From Parachlamydiales bacterium (GTDB lineage: Bacteria > Chlamydiota > Chlamydiia > Chlamydiales > Rhabdochlamydiaceae): a stretch of 64,000 nt of DNA. Position numbers and translations under genes: made by a program. Of the stretch, positions 36,760-45,984 are shown in pieces. The stretch is from the NCBI GenBank assembly GCA_023265455.1, contig JAHFTQ010000010.1, positions 1 through 64,000 on the forward strand, read 5' to 3'. Below the pieces are notes generated by a model. It searched no databases and had not been told where the DNA came from. It saw nothing but the letters and a program-made list of their open reading frames with translations. Within the stretch, counting starts at the first letter, position 1, and every line of letters starts with the position of its first letter.

Positions 36760-38394
36760 CTAAATATATTCTGGCATCAATTGCTTACAGAGATCTCTCA
36801 GCTGATCAATGTTATCCTCTACAAATCCATGTCCTGCATCCTGGAGCAATTCCAGCGTTTCGGATTTGACATCATCTAATGGAGGCGCTTGATCAGGAAA
36901 GCGATATTGAAAGCGGTGGTAGGCACCGGGGCCTAATAGTTTTTTGATGGTTTCTTGAGCTTCCAAATCGGGCCCGGTCAAATGAGACCAATTGGAAACA
37001 ATGGAAGATGCAAAATCATGAGAAATTGGCTGAGAAGGCACCATTCCCGTTCCTAATGATACTAAAAGCAAATCATTTTCATTATAGCCCCGGTTGAAGG
37101 CATCAAAAATGCAAGGCATGGCAGGGTTGTTTTGTAAAACACCTCCATCGATAAAAGTTTTATTACAACACGCCATAGAGGGAAAAAGCGTGGGAGTTGC
37201 CGATGAGGCTCGCAGAGCGGCGTTCATCGTGAAAATTTCGGTTGAAACCATGCTTATCGTATAGGATTTTGTCTGAGTCAGTGCTTTAGAAAAGTTGTAT
37301 TTTAAGACTTTAAGCCCCGTTTTAGAAAAATAATAGATAGATTTATTAAAATTGTCATGTGAAATGTAGATAGAAGTCGGAGAGTCTAATATATTGGATC
37401 CCATACCAAATCCCGCCATTCGGCTACGGAGTGCAACCTGAGTTATTCTCTGAGTCACTTCCCGATAATCGTTGGTGGCAATCAGGGTGTCTGTCAGAGC
37501 AGATGCAACTGTTACATTGGAAAATTTTTTCATAAAAAAAGGCGACGGGTCTAAATAGCGAGGATGTTGAGTCACCCAATCTAGTTTCTCCAGGCTGCTC
37601 AGGGCCTCAGGCAGGGGTTGATATTCGGCATTTTCTTGGAACATTAGGCCATGCTCATCCGTGAATATTTTGAGAAGTTCTTCTGCCTTGTATTGAGGAC
37701 GGCCTGATCCATCTTCATGTGGTTTGGTTAGCCCCAGTGCGAGTAATCCTCCCGTCGACACGCCTCCTATGAAGTCGAACAATTTTGAAATCGGCGCGTA
37801 GGTTAATTTTTCCATAGCCACCAAAATGATCGCTGGAATGATAGCCCGCATGCCGCCACCATCAATGGATAACATACGGTAAGATTTTTTTGTGCCCTTA
37901 ACCAGTTCATGACTATTAGACAATTTCGATTCATAGAGTTGGGTGCATGCCTTGGTCGTAGACTCGAATTCAGGTTTCCATCCTTGAGGCAATTGGCGCA
38001 CTATCATGGCCATCTTTTGATAGGCTTTATTCAATTGCCGGGGATGGGTTGAAGTCTGGAGTTTATTGAGAATATTTTGTAAGGAGGTCAAAATTTCAGC
38101 TTTAGTCACCGCTTGAATTTGCTCTGCAAGGAAACTTGAGATCAGGTGAATCGCATCTCTTTTTTTAATCTCTTCTGGCATTCTCATAACTATAACCCAG
38201 AGATTTTTTTTAATTTTTTTAAAATCATTTTGATTTTGACTCAATTTAAGTGCTGATAAAAATAATCTTAAAAGTTTCAGATACTCTTTTTCTCGATTCT
38301 TTCCTTTGTTAATGTTCTCACAAAATTTATAACAAGCTTCTTGGTTGGATAAAAGTGAGGGAGCTAAATTATTGACTTGAATCAGCGTTGCCAT
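36760..38394 (-). CDS. Patatin-like phospholipase, candidate effector
   Basis: 544 residues from ATG 38394 (AAGG upstream). N-terminal helical region (1-165), then patatin domain: oxyanion motif DGGGMRA (178-184), nucleophile Ser213 in GGVSTGG, and catalytic Asp416 in FIDGGVLQNNPA. Eukaryotic-style cPLA2/iPLA2-type patatins are common in intracellular bacteria, where some act on host membranes. No signal peptide. It lies antisense between members 1 and 2 of paralogue family A, so it was inserted into, or kept within, that family cluster. Confidence 0.85.
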   Translation of the reverse strand: MATLIQVNNLAPSLLSNQEACYKFCENINKGKNREKEYLKLLRLFLSALKLSQNQNDFKKIKKNLWVIVMRMPEEIKKRDAIHLISSFLAEQIQAVTKAEILTSLQNILNKLQTSTHPRQLNKAYQKMAMIVRQLPQGWKPEFESTTKACTQLYESKLSNSHELVKGTKKSYRMLSIDGGGMRAIIPAIILVAMEKLTYAPISKLFDFIGGVSTGGLLALGLTKPHEDGSGRPQYKAEELLKIFTDEHGLMFQENAEYQPLPEALSSLEKLDWVTQHPRYLDPSPFFMKKFSNVTVASALTDTLIATNDYREVTQRITQVALRSRMAGFGMGSNILDSPTSIYISHDNFNKSIYYFSKTGLKVLKYNFSKALTQTKSYTISMVSTEIFTMNAALRASSATPTLFPSMACCNKTFIDGGVLQNNPAMPCIFDAFNRGYNENDLLLVSLGTGMVPSQPISHDFASSIVSNWSHLTGPDLEAQETIKKLLGPGAYHRFQYRFPDQAPPLDDVKSETLELLQDAGHGFVEDNIDQLRDLCKQLMPEYI

Positions 38395-38528
38395 GCCACC
38401 TTCCCTAATTAAAAATATAAATTGATATTTTTTACTGTTAAAAGATTTTTGTAAATTAAATTTCAGCATCCATAGCCTGAAAAGCCTCCTCATGGTAAAA
38501 TGGAGTCTCAAAATTAAGGAGATTTCTC

Positions 38529-39698
38529 ATGGCAATGGTTTCAGGACCCACAGGCATATCAAATGATTATTATGATTCCTCTATTGAAAACCCTTCACCT
38601 AAAGAAGCCTCCGCTATTGCCGATCAGCCGCAGGCAGAGCCAGGAGAGACTGAAAACCGCATGAAAGCTGAAGAAGCTTTACAAAGAGCGCTTTCATCTA
38701 ATTTGGGCCTTTTACAGCGTGAACAGGCCGCCATTGCCCAAATCAACACTGTGAACCATGCTCATGAAAGATTTCCCCTGGTTATCGAGCTCTTCAAAAT
38801 CAGTGTCGAAAAATGTAAGGCAGCAGGGCTGTCTGTCCAGGAATTAGCAACAGAACTTAAATCTCGCCTTCAGAACAATGTTCTGACTCCTTTTGAAGGA
38901 CCCCATGCCGATCTGAAAACCGACCTCTGTGGAACATACTTACGCTTGATGGGTCTAGCAAACGAAATAGGCCAAGCCAAAGACTTACCTTACACAAGCC
39001 CCTCGCTTAAGTTGTTTGAACTCGAGAAGGACACAGGATTTTCAATTCAGGGAATTCTCCATTTACAAAAAGAATATTTAGATTCTAAAGCAATTGTGGA
39101 TGAGTCTCTAAAAAAAGAGACCTCTTTTTCCAACTTCAGAAACTGGCTGCGCTACTCTGTTAACGCAGAATTGGATAGCCCTCAACTCGCTCAATTTTAT
39201 CGAGAGACCTTCATCCCAAATACTCAAAAGATCATCGGCTTGCTGGAAAAAGAAGGCGACCTTACGGCGCTTAAAGGGATTGTTGAATCGTACTTAAAAG
39301 TCGTAATTGCGATGTATCCGCTCTGCCCGCCGCCCATCAAAGAGACGCAAGACCCTTCCATCCTAACGCATTTGGAACAATCTGTGCGAACAGAATACGC
39401 GTATGCTCAACAGCATCCTTTCATCCTATCGCTTCCCTCTATTGCAAAATATGCTTCTCCCGAAGCGGTAAAGCTTGTCCTTCACCGTTCAGACCTTTTC
39501 TTGGTTCTTTTTTATTGCGAGAAAGCAGAAATCATGGCTACAACCGACCAGAAACAGGCGCAGCATTATCTGAAACAAGCAGAACAGGTGACGAACAGTA
39601 TTTTCTTCTGGGACCGCCGCCGCTCCATGGTAGAGGAACTGCAAAAATCAAAAGCTCTGAACCGCATTGCTGAAATCAAAGCTAAACTTAAGCAATAG
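38529..39698 (+). CDS. Paralogue family A, member 2 (candidate effector)
   Basis: 389 residues. Starts MAMVSGPTG and carries YDSSIENPSPKE, the segment ASAIADQPQAEPGETENRM, RFPLVIELFKISVEKCKAA, and a C-terminal TPR-like pair (CEKAEIMATTDQKQAQHYL) ending RIAEIKAKLK. Upstream about 60 bases, including a possible -10 TAAAAT and the AAGGAG ribosome-binding site, are nearly identical to those of member 3. Function unknown. Confidence 0.6.
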   Translation: MAMVSGPTGISNDYYDSSIENPSPKEASAIADQPQAEPGETENRMKAEEALQRALSSNLGLLQREQAAIAQINTVNHAHERFPLVIELFKISVEKCKAAGLSVQELATELKSRLQNNVLTPFEGPHADLKTDLCGTYLRLMGLANEIGQAKDLPYTSPSLKLFELEKDTGFSIQGILHLQKEYLDSKAIVDESLKKETSFSNFRNWLRYSVNAELDSPQLAQFYRETFIPNTQKIIGLLEKEGDLTALKGIVESYLKVVIAMYPLCPPPIKETQDPSILTHLEQSVRTEYAYAQQHPFILSLPSIAKYASPEAVKLVLHRSDLFLVLFYCEKAEIMATTDQKQAQHYLKQAEQVTNSIFFWDRRRSMVEELQKSKALNRIAEIKAKLKQ

Positions 39699-39732
39699 CA
39701 AGCATTCTAATAGCTTGTTCCTAAAAAACAGA

Positions 39733-39776
39733 CCACGGGTTTATGGCCCGTGGCTTTCGCATGGGGTCTCCATGCG
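39733..39776 (+). other. Two tandem stem-loops downstream of family A member 2
   Basis: CCACGGG/CCCGTGG (7-bp stem) followed after four bases by CGCATGG/CCATGCG (7-bp stem, loop GGTCT). They lie 34 bases after the stop in a 209-bp gap. No T-run follows, so they may protect the mRNA end rather than terminate. The rest of the gap to 39907 shows only the promoter region of the next gene (TACAAT, AAGGAG). Confidence 0.5.
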
Positions 39777-39907
39777 GGACATGCACACCTTTCTACAAGA
39801 CACTGATATTTTTTACCTGGAAAAATAATTTAATCGAATTTCCGCCTTCATAGCATGAAAAGCTCCTCTCGTGGTACAATGGTGTCTCAAAATTAAGGAG
39901 ATTTCTC

Positions 39908-40990
39908 ATGGCAATGGTTTCAGGACCCACAGACACCGTAGCAACAGATCGTTACGATCTCTCTTTTGAAAACCCCTCACCTAAAGAAGCCTCCGCTATT
40001 GCCGATCAGCCGCAGGCAGAGCCAGGAGAGACTGAAAACCGCATGAAAGCTGAAGAAGCTTTACAAAGGGCTCTTTGCCTTTCGCAGCGGGAACAGTCTA
40101 CCATTGCTCAATTCAGAAGCAAGACACATGCTCATGAAAAATTCCCGCTGGTTATCGAGCTCTTCAAAATCAGTGTCGAAAAATTCAAAGCCCCTGGATT
40201 GTCACTCCAAGATTTGGCAGCAGAACTTAAATCTCGCAGTGAGAGTAGGATTCTGGGCCCCTTTGAAGGCCCCCAGGGTCGTCTGAAAACCGACCTCTGC
40301 ACAGCCTACCTACGCTTGATGGGTCTAGCAGAAGAAATCAGCCAAGCCAAAGACCTACCCTACACAAGCCCATGGCTTCAGCTTTATGAATTAGCAAAGG
40401 AAACAGGCTTTTCCTTGAAGCAACCAAAACTTTTATTATTCAAAGAATTTGATCAATGCAAATCCATTGCTGATAGTCAGCAGGCGTGGTTGCCCACAAT
40501 TGAAGCTTCAAAATTTTACTGCGATACACTTATCCCAAACTCTCAGAAAATCATGCACTACCTTGAAAAAGAACGTGAGTTTCAGTCGATGAAATTTATG
40601 ACTTTCCACCTCATTAGGGGAATCTCCTTTATGCATCCTACTACCTTGAGTTCAGCGGAAGCCCAAGAGCGTTTGGCTCCTCTGCTTCCCTATCTTGCAA
40701 AATACGCATCTCCTAAGTGGTTAGAATCGTATTTGAATCAAGACGGTATATTTGTAAAAAAATGGACTCCTAACGATGACCTGTTGGTTTGTCTTTATTG
40801 CGAAAAAGCAGTCATCACTTCTTCAACCGACCAGAAGCAAGCCCAAGATTATCTCGCAAAAGCAGAGAACCTAGTGAAGACTAGACTCTTGGCTTACCCC
40901 TTCACCTTCTCTTTCAATCGCAGAGATATCGAACAAAAGCAGCAAGAAGCCGTTAAGCGCATTGCAGAAGTCAAAGCTCAGCTTAAATAA
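39908..40990 (+). CDS. Paralogue family A, member 3 (candidate effector)
   Basis: 360 residues. The N-terminus is a mosaic: MAMVSGPTD and ASAIADQPQAEPGETENRM are almost identical in DNA to member 2, while the DRYDLSFENPSPKE stretch between them matches member 1. The rest has diverged from both. The C-terminus repeats the TPR-like pair (CEKAVITSSTDQKQAQDYLA) and RIAEVKAQLK. Same upstream region as member 2. It overlaps the convergent pdhB end by 8 nt. Function unknown. Confidence 0.6.
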   Translation: MAMVSGPTDTVATDRYDLSFENPSPKEASAIADQPQAEPGETENRMKAEEALQRALCLSQREQSTIAQFRSKTHAHEKFPLVIELFKISVEKFKAPGLSLQDLAAELKSRSESRILGPFEGPQGRLKTDLCTAYLRLMGLAEEISQAKDLPYTSPWLQLYELAKETGFSLKQPKLLLFKEFDQCKSIADSQQAWLPTIEASKFYCDTLIPNSQKIMHYLEKEREFQSMKFMTFHLIRGISFMHPTTLSSAEAQERLAPLLPYLAKYASPKWLESYLNQDGIFVKKWTPNDDLLVCLYCEKAVITSSTDQKQAQDYLAKAENLVKTRLLAYPFTFSFNRRDIEQKQQEAVKRIAEVKAQLK

Positions 40991-41969
40991 TAGAAAGAGT
41001 TTCTAAGACCGCCCGCTCGATTTTATCTGCGGTGGGCATGGTCTCTTGTTCGAGAGCTTTAGAATAGGGCATCGGGGTCTCACACTGAGCCACCCGGACA
41101 ATGGGAGCGTCGAGAAAGTCAAAGCAGCGCTGCTGAATCTCAAATCCGACTTCGGCACAGATCCCTGTAAAATAATGCCCCTCTTCGACAAGGACAACAT
41201 GGTGGGTTTTACGAACAGAGTGCGCTACCGTGGCGATGTCAAGAGGCTTAATCGTCCTAAGATCAATCAGTTCAACCCGGATACCTCTTTGCGCAAGCTT
41301 ATCAGCCACTTTTTGACAGAGAAGCACCATCCGGCTATGTGACACCAAGGTGAGATGATCGCCCTCACGGACTACTTTGGCCTTGCCAATGGGGACGAGG
41401 TATTCTTCAACGGGGATTTCCATCTTGTCGCCATACGACAGCTCTTGCTCGAGGAATAAAACAGGGTTGTTATTGCGAATGGCTGACTTTAAGAGCCCTT
41501 TGGCATCATAAGGGTTGCTAGGTGCGATGATAATGAGCCCGGGAAGGTTGCCGTAGATCGCTTCCACGCAGTGCGAGTGTTGCGAAGAGACCTGGGCTGC
41601 AGCCCCGTTAGGTCCTCGAAAAACCACTGGAACGGAAAAGCGGTTGCCGGACATGTAATACATCTTGGCAGCGTTTGAGATGATTTGATCCGCTGCCACA
41701 AAAGAAAAGTTAAAGCTCATGAACTCCACGATGGGTCTGAGGCCCGTCATGGCCGACCCGATAGCAAGCCCTGCAAATCCCTCTTCAGAAATGGGAGTAT
41801 CAACGACTCTTTCAGGACCCCATTTGGCGAGCATGCCTTTGGTGACTTTATAAGCGCCATTGTATTCAGCGACTTCTTCCCCTATGATGAAAACACGGCT
41901 ATCACGGGCCATCTCTTCGTCCATAGCCTGCCGCAAAGCTTCACGCATGTCGATGAGTTGTGTCGTCAT
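40983..41969 (-). CDS. pdhB: Pyruvate dehydrogenase E1, beta subunit
   Basis: 328 residues from ATG 41969, which overlaps the pdhA stop (ATGA). Typical E1-beta features: REALRQAMDEEMARDSRVFI, IGEEVAEYNGAYKVTKG, DTPISEEGFAGLAIGSAMTG, and GPNGAAAQVSSQHSHCVEAI. With PdhA it decarboxylates pyruvate and acetylates E2. The E2 gene (pdhC), which follows in Chlamydia as I recall, is not here; a convergent family A gene takes its place. Confidence 0.94.
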   Translation of the reverse strand: MTTQLIDMREALRQAMDEEMARDSRVFIIGEEVAEYNGAYKVTKGMLAKWGPERVVDTPISEEGFAGLAIGSAMTGLRPIVEFMSFNFSFVAADQIISNAAKMYYMSGNRFSVPVVFRGPNGAAAQVSSQHSHCVEAIYGNLPGLIIIAPSNPYDAKGLLKSAIRNNNPVLFLEQELSYGDKMEIPVEEYLVPIGKAKVVREGDHLTLVSHSRMVLLCQKVADKLAQRGIRVELIDLRTIKPLDIATVAHSVRKTHHVVLVEEGHYFTGICAEVGFEIQQRCFDFLDAPIVRVAQCETPMPYSKALEQETMPTADKIERAVLETLSII

Positions 41970-42976
41970 GGGGCGAATACATCCTCTTCTAAAGTGATGG
42001 GATCGGGCCAAGGGCTTTCTTCAGCGTATTTCATGGCAGCAATGGCAATATCTTTTTGTTCTTTATCTAACGCTTCGTACTCACTTTCTGTGATCAGGCC
42101 TTGATCCATGAGGGTTTTGGCAAACAAACGGATGGGATCTTTCTCCATGCATTGAGAGAGCTCTTCTTTAGAGCGGTAAGCGGCTGGATCAGAAATCGAG
42201 TGGCCACGGAACCGCTCGGTGACAACTTCGATGAACGCGGGACGCGATGTCTTTTTTGTCTCTTCAAAAACATGAGAAAAGCCCGCATAGCAATTGAAAA
42301 AATCCATCCCATCAAATGTGTAGCCTTTCATGTTATACCCCGGCGCTTTCTTCTCAGCGATCGGCTCAACGGAGATCGCACGACTCACTGCCGTCCCCAT
42401 GCCCCATTGGTTGTTTTCAATGACGTAGATACAAGGAAGATCCCACAGCGCTGCGAGATTTAAAGATTCATGTAAAGAGCCTTGAGCGACAGCTCCTTCT
42501 CCCATAAAGCAAATGGATACACACTCTTGTTTGAGATATTTAGCGGTAAAGGCAGCTCCTGTTGCAATGGGAACTTGTCCTGTGACAATGCCAAATCCGC
42601 CGAGCATCCGTTCGGTATAAAAGTGCATCGATCCGCCGCGCCCTTTGGCATTACCTGTTGCTCGGCCATAGAGCTCTGCCATCAGTTCGTGAGGAGTCGC
42701 TCCCAGTAGAAGCGCAAGCGCATGGCAGCGGTAAGACGTTGCCCACCACTGTTTTTTACCCATGACATCCACAGCGGCCGTCTGAATAGCTTCTTGGCCC
42801 ATGTAAGAGTGAAAAAATCCCCCGACTTTACCTTGGAGATAGGCCGACTCTGCCCGGATCTCAAAGTTGCGGATGAGCAGCATCCGTTTCAGGGATTGAA
42901 TAAGCTTATCCTTTCCAAGACTCTTGACGAGGCTTTTCGTATCACTGGGAAAGAAGTGGTAATCGATTTTCTTCAT
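41966..42976 (-). CDS. pdhA: Pyruvate dehydrogenase E1, alpha subunit
   Basis: 336 residues. Thiamine diphosphate motif MGEGAVAQGSLHESLNLAAL followed by CIYVIENNQWGMGTA; RGHSISDPAAYR holds the phosphorylation-loop region. The start follows the stop of a small lipoprotein gene with no gap, and the stop overlaps pdhB. Confidence 0.95.
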   Translation of the reverse strand: MKKIDYHFFPSDTKSLVKSLGKDKLIQSLKRMLLIRNFEIRAESAYLQGKVGGFFHSYMGQEAIQTAAVDVMGKKQWWATSYRCHALALLLGATPHELMAELYGRATGNAKGRGGSMHFYTERMLGGFGIVTGQVPIATGAAFTAKYLKQECVSICFMGEGAVAQGSLHESLNLAALWDLPCIYVIENNQWGMGTAVSRAISVEPIAEKKAPGYNMKGYTFDGMDFFNCYAGFSHVFEETKKTSRPAFIEVVTERFRGHSISDPAAYRSKEELSQCMEKDPIRLFAKTLMDQGLITESEYEALDKEQKDIAIAAMKYAEESPWPDPITLEEDVFAP

Positions 42977-43135
42977 CTAAAAAATACTAGGGAGTGGGCT
43001 GGTTTTCATAGGTCCTGGCATCGCATGAGGGTTGTTCGTAATCGGGACAGTCCTCGTATCGTCTTCATCAGGACCTGCACTGTAGCATCCTGCTAAAATC
43101 ACACACATAACAAATACAGCAATTATTTTACTCAT
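42977..43135 (-). CDS. Small lipoprotein, 52 residues
   Basis: Reads MSKIIAVFVMCVILAGCYSA, then GPDEDDTRTVPITNN and PHAMPGPMKTSPLPSIF. The signal peptide ends in a good lipobox (ILAGC, Cys17), leaving a 36-residue mature peptide. Preceded by its own promoter (43144-43172). The stop codon abuts the pdhA ATG, so it leads the pdh transcript. Too short for a usual gene call and not recognised; the lipobox and tight packing make it likely real. Confidence 0.65.
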   Translation of the reverse strand: MSKIIAVFVMCVILAGCYSAGPDEDDTRTVPITNNPHAMPGPMKTSPLPSIF

Positions 43136-43143
43136 AGAACACT

Positions 43144-43172
43144 ATTATACGGGGTTCAACGTCTAGCAACAA
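43144..43172 (-). promoter_or_regulatory. Promoter of the small lipoprotein-pdhA-pdhB unit
   Basis: On the minus strand TTGTTG, 17 bases, TATAAT, ending 8 bases before the lipoprotein start. The -35 lies inside the 3' end of the upstream PLD-type gene. Confidence 0.55.
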
Positions 43173-43734
43173 CCCTTTTCTTGGGATGCAAAGCAACATA
43201 AGAAGCTAAAGGCGTGCAAGAACGGAGTTTAATCGTATGAAACTGCCCTTTAAACGACGACGCCAAGGCGGCATCTTTCAAAATAATCACATTTTCTTGA
43301 TGGAGACGGGAGGCCGCTCCCGTCCAATTAAAAGAGCCTGTCCACACTTTATCCGATCCAAAAACACAAAATTTATTATGCATGAGGGGCCTCTGCGCTG
43401 TTTTACGACGGGGAGTAGAAGAGTCCCACACATAAACAGCCACTCCAGCCTCCATTAATTTTTGTAAGGGAGATCTCACTTTAACAGAAGAGCGGTCCAC
43501 AATCACTTCAACTTCCACTCCCCTATTTCTAGCTTCTATCAAAGCTTTGGCAATGCCCGTGTGAGTGAATGCATAGACACAGGCATGGATACTCTTTTTT
43601 TCTTTCTCAATTTGCTCAATGAGCCTTTTTTCCAGATGATCTTCGGGAGAAAAATAGACAGCTGTCTGTATCCCACCTGTAGAGGCCATCAAAAAGGAAG
43701 TGCAAATCAAAAATAGCAGTTGAAAGAATACCAC
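43156..43734 (-). CDS. Secreted phospholipase D-type protein (single HKD motif)
   Basis: 192 residues from a GTG start with a signal peptide (MVFFQLLFLICTSFLMAS). One HKD motif: MHNKFCVFGSDKVWTGSFNW (His119, Lys121, Asp128). Single-motif members of the PLD superfamily, such as the Nuc endonuclease, act as dimers. Substrate (nucleic acid or lipid) unknown. Exported, divergent from the exonuclease gene with 29 nt between starts. Confidence 0.85.
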   Translation of the reverse strand: MVFFQLLFLICTSFLMASTGGIQTAVYFSPEDHLEKRLIEQIEKEKKSIHACVYAFTHTGIAKALIEARNRGVEVEVIVDRSSVKVRSPLQKLMEAGVAVYVWDSSTPRRKTAQRPLMHNKFCVFGSDKVWTGSFNWTGAASRLHQENVIILKDAALASSFKGQFHTIKLRSCTPLASYVALHPKKRVVARR

Positions 43735-43763
43735 GTTTGCTGCGTAATTAGTTTCATAACACT

Positions 43764-44462
43764 ATGCCAGATGTACCGATTTATTACGACACAGAGACGA
43801 CAGGAACCAGGCCCGACAAGGACCGGATCGTTGAAATTGCCGCCTATGATCCTCTCAACAACCGGACGTTTGTCCAATTTGTCAATCCCGGGTGTTCAAT
43901 CCCCGCAGAATGTAGTGCGATCCACGGCATCACCGATGAGATGGTCTCCCAAGCTCCCTCTTTTGAAATTGTTGGACGCAATTTCATTGAATTTTGTGGA
44001 GAAGGCGCCGTCTTAATTGCTCATAACAATGAACGGTTTGATAAACCGTTCTTGGAAGCCGAAAGCCTCCGCTCTAATCTGACACTCCCTGCCTGGAAAT
44101 GGGTCGATACCCTCAAGTGGTCGCGCAAATACCGCTCTGATCTTCCTAGCCATGCCCTTCAAGCGCTGAGAGAAGCGTACGGATTTGAAGCTAACCAGGC
44201 TCACCGGGCTCTCGACGATGTGATGATGCTCCATCAGATTTTTTCAGTGATGATCGACGATCTTCCCATCGGGACCGTCATGGACCTTCTCGATCAGCCC
44301 ACCGATGTCAGCCGCATGCCGTTTGGTAAATATCAGGGAAGACTCCTCTCCGAGGTTCCTCCTGATTATTTTGCTTGGCTTAAAACGAGCGGCGCTCTTG
44401 ACAAATCTGACAATAAAGAACTGAAAGAGGCTCTTTCCAAGTTGGGAATTCTCAAAACTTGA
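43764..44462 (+). CDS. DEDDh 3'-5' exonuclease (DnaQ-like) with C-terminal DUF3820
   Basis: 232 residues. Exonuclease domain (1-170): Asp9 and Glu11 in YDTETTG, RIVEIAAYDP, AHNNERFD, and HRALDDVMML. The end (about 185-225) has MPFGKYQGRLLSEVPPDYFA, a DUF3820 unit. Such fusions take part in proofreading or RNA turnover; the exact role is unclear. A decayed copy of the 3' part of this gene lies at 45985-46057, on the other side of the F-box gene. Confidence 0.87.
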   Translation: MPDVPIYYDTETTGTRPDKDRIVEIAAYDPLNNRTFVQFVNPGCSIPAECSAIHGITDEMVSQAPSFEIVGRNFIEFCGEGAVLIAHNNERFDKPFLEAESLRSNLTLPAWKWVDTLKWSRKYRSDLPSHALQALREAYGFEANQAHRALDDVMMLHQIFSVMIDDLPIGTVMDLLDQPTDVSRMPFGKYQGRLLSEVPPDYFAWLKTSGALDKSDNKELKEALSKLGILKT

Positions 44463-44468
44463 GAGTGT

Positions 44469-45899
44469 TTAGCTGGTTGGGCCTTTATAACCAGGATCAA
44501 ATTGCACGATACGAAATTGCAGGCGGGGTTCTTGATCTCCAACTGGTTCCTTTTTTGAAGACAACAAAATGGTGAGCTTTCTATCGATAAGTGTGAGATC
44601 TTCGAAACGGACTGAGTTGTAGGACAAGGGATGGTCGGTTAAGAAAGGGGTCAAATCCAGTTTTTGGATACATTTTTGGGTGGGAATATGCCAGAAATAC
44701 AGGATGTTTTGCCGCTTCCACTTATAAAGTAAAACATTGCCTGATAAATAAGTAGAAATCTCAGAGTGATCAAACAGAGATATCAACGCCGGCGCACCCT
44801 CAAGTTGCCGGAAAGGGTTATAGACAAGTGTACCTTCTATGTTAAAAATGGCTAGGTAAGATTTTTTTTCTCCCCTGATTTTAGCACTGATTCTAACGAT
44901 GATAAAATTTTCATTGAAACCCACCAACCGAAAAGACCTGCAACCTTCAATGAGATCTTTAGGGCATCGGCTCCATTTTTGTTCCACCAATCCGTCATCA
45001 TTCAATTTAAATAATTCAAGTGTGTCGCGAGGGGCTTTAGATACTCTATCAAAGACTTGCTTACAAATAAATGAGCCGAATATCATGCAATGACCCCGAG
45101 CAGGCGATGGTTTAGTCGTCGATGGATTGTTAAGGTCGACCATGTAGCTACTACCGTAGATGAGATGATCGCCAACCCGGTCTACTTCCTTCCAATTTTT
45201 TAATGAAAGAATTTTATAGCAAACAGGAGTTGGTGGTGCTAGATTCCAAAAATAAAGATCACCATTTTTAAGTTGAATGACAATTTTATCCTTAGCAAGA
45301 GGAAAACCAGATTTGATGACATAATTTTTCAAATCTTTTTCCGGCACGGCAGTCAGGTCTCTTGAAAGAAGAAATTTTCGTGGAGAAAGAGGCTCTTTAA
45401 TATCGAGCGCGATTAAGGTGTAAGACCCTAACGGGGTGAGATTTTCTTCTAAAGGAGTCATGAAATAAATATCTCCCCATCGGCCCAGCAGAAAATTTTG
45501 GTCAAAAACAGGTATAGGATGGGTAAAAGAAAAAATCTTAGCGGGTTGAGAATTAAAGCGAGGATGAAACGCGATGATCTCTGGTGGCAGAGAGGAAAAA
45601 CGCTGTAATGACATAGGCTCTGCTCCAAGATTCCAAACGCGTGGCAACAACTTCCAGTCTGAGACTCTGGGGCTTAGAGAAGCACAGTCTGGAACCTTAA
45701 GTTTGTCTTGCACGTATCCGCTATAAGTAATCTCCGGATCGTTAGCGATGATATTCCATTGATGACATACACCTCTCGCCCCCAAATAGCTTCTAAAGTC
45801 TAAAGATTGAAAAATCAAACAAATCGTGTTCGGTGATAACTTATCAAAAAAAGTAGGATGAATAACAGCTTGCGTAACTGACTTTATTGCTGTGGTCAT
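44469..45899 (-). CDS. F-box-like protein, candidate host-directed effector
   Basis: 476 residues from ATG 45899, with a perfect AGGAGGT 6 nt upstream. Classical F-box at about 17-56: FDKLSPNTICLIFQSLDFRS, then YLGARGVCHQWNIIANDPE, with the Leu, Pro, Ile/Phe, Leu, Val-Cys and Trp positions in place. The remainder looks like beta-propeller repeats (YFWNLAPPT, LYFWHIPTQ, YLAIFNIEGT), the usual substrate-binding partner of F-boxes. It could link a host SCF ligase to a target. Ends 6 bases from the exonuclease stop on the other strand. Confidence 0.72.
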   Translation of the reverse strand: MTTAIKSVTQAVIHPTFFDKLSPNTICLIFQSLDFRSYLGARGVCHQWNIIANDPEITYSGYVQDKLKVPDCASLSPRVSDWKLLPRVWNLGAEPMSLQRFSSLPPEIIAFHPRFNSQPAKIFSFTHPIPVFDQNFLLGRWGDIYFMTPLEENLTPLGSYTLIALDIKEPLSPRKFLLSRDLTAVPEKDLKNYVIKSGFPLAKDKIVIQLKNGDLYFWNLAPPTPVCYKILSLKNWKEVDRVGDHLIYGSSYMVDLNNPSTTKPSPARGHCMIFGSFICKQVFDRVSKAPRDTLELFKLNDDGLVEQKWSRCPKDLIEGCRSFRLVGFNENFIIVRISAKIRGEKKSYLAIFNIEGTLVYNPFRQLEGAPALISLFDHSEISTYLSGNVLLYKWKRQNILYFWHIPTQKCIQKLDLTPFLTDHPLSYNSVRFEDLTLIDRKLTILLSSKKEPVGDQEPRLQFRIVQFDPGYKGPTS

Positions 45900-45984
45900 T
45901 TGATACCTCCTCAATAATTGGTCACCATTATATTAGGCCGCCTATTTAAATGTATAAATTTTTAATCCCCCTCTACCTCTCTAT

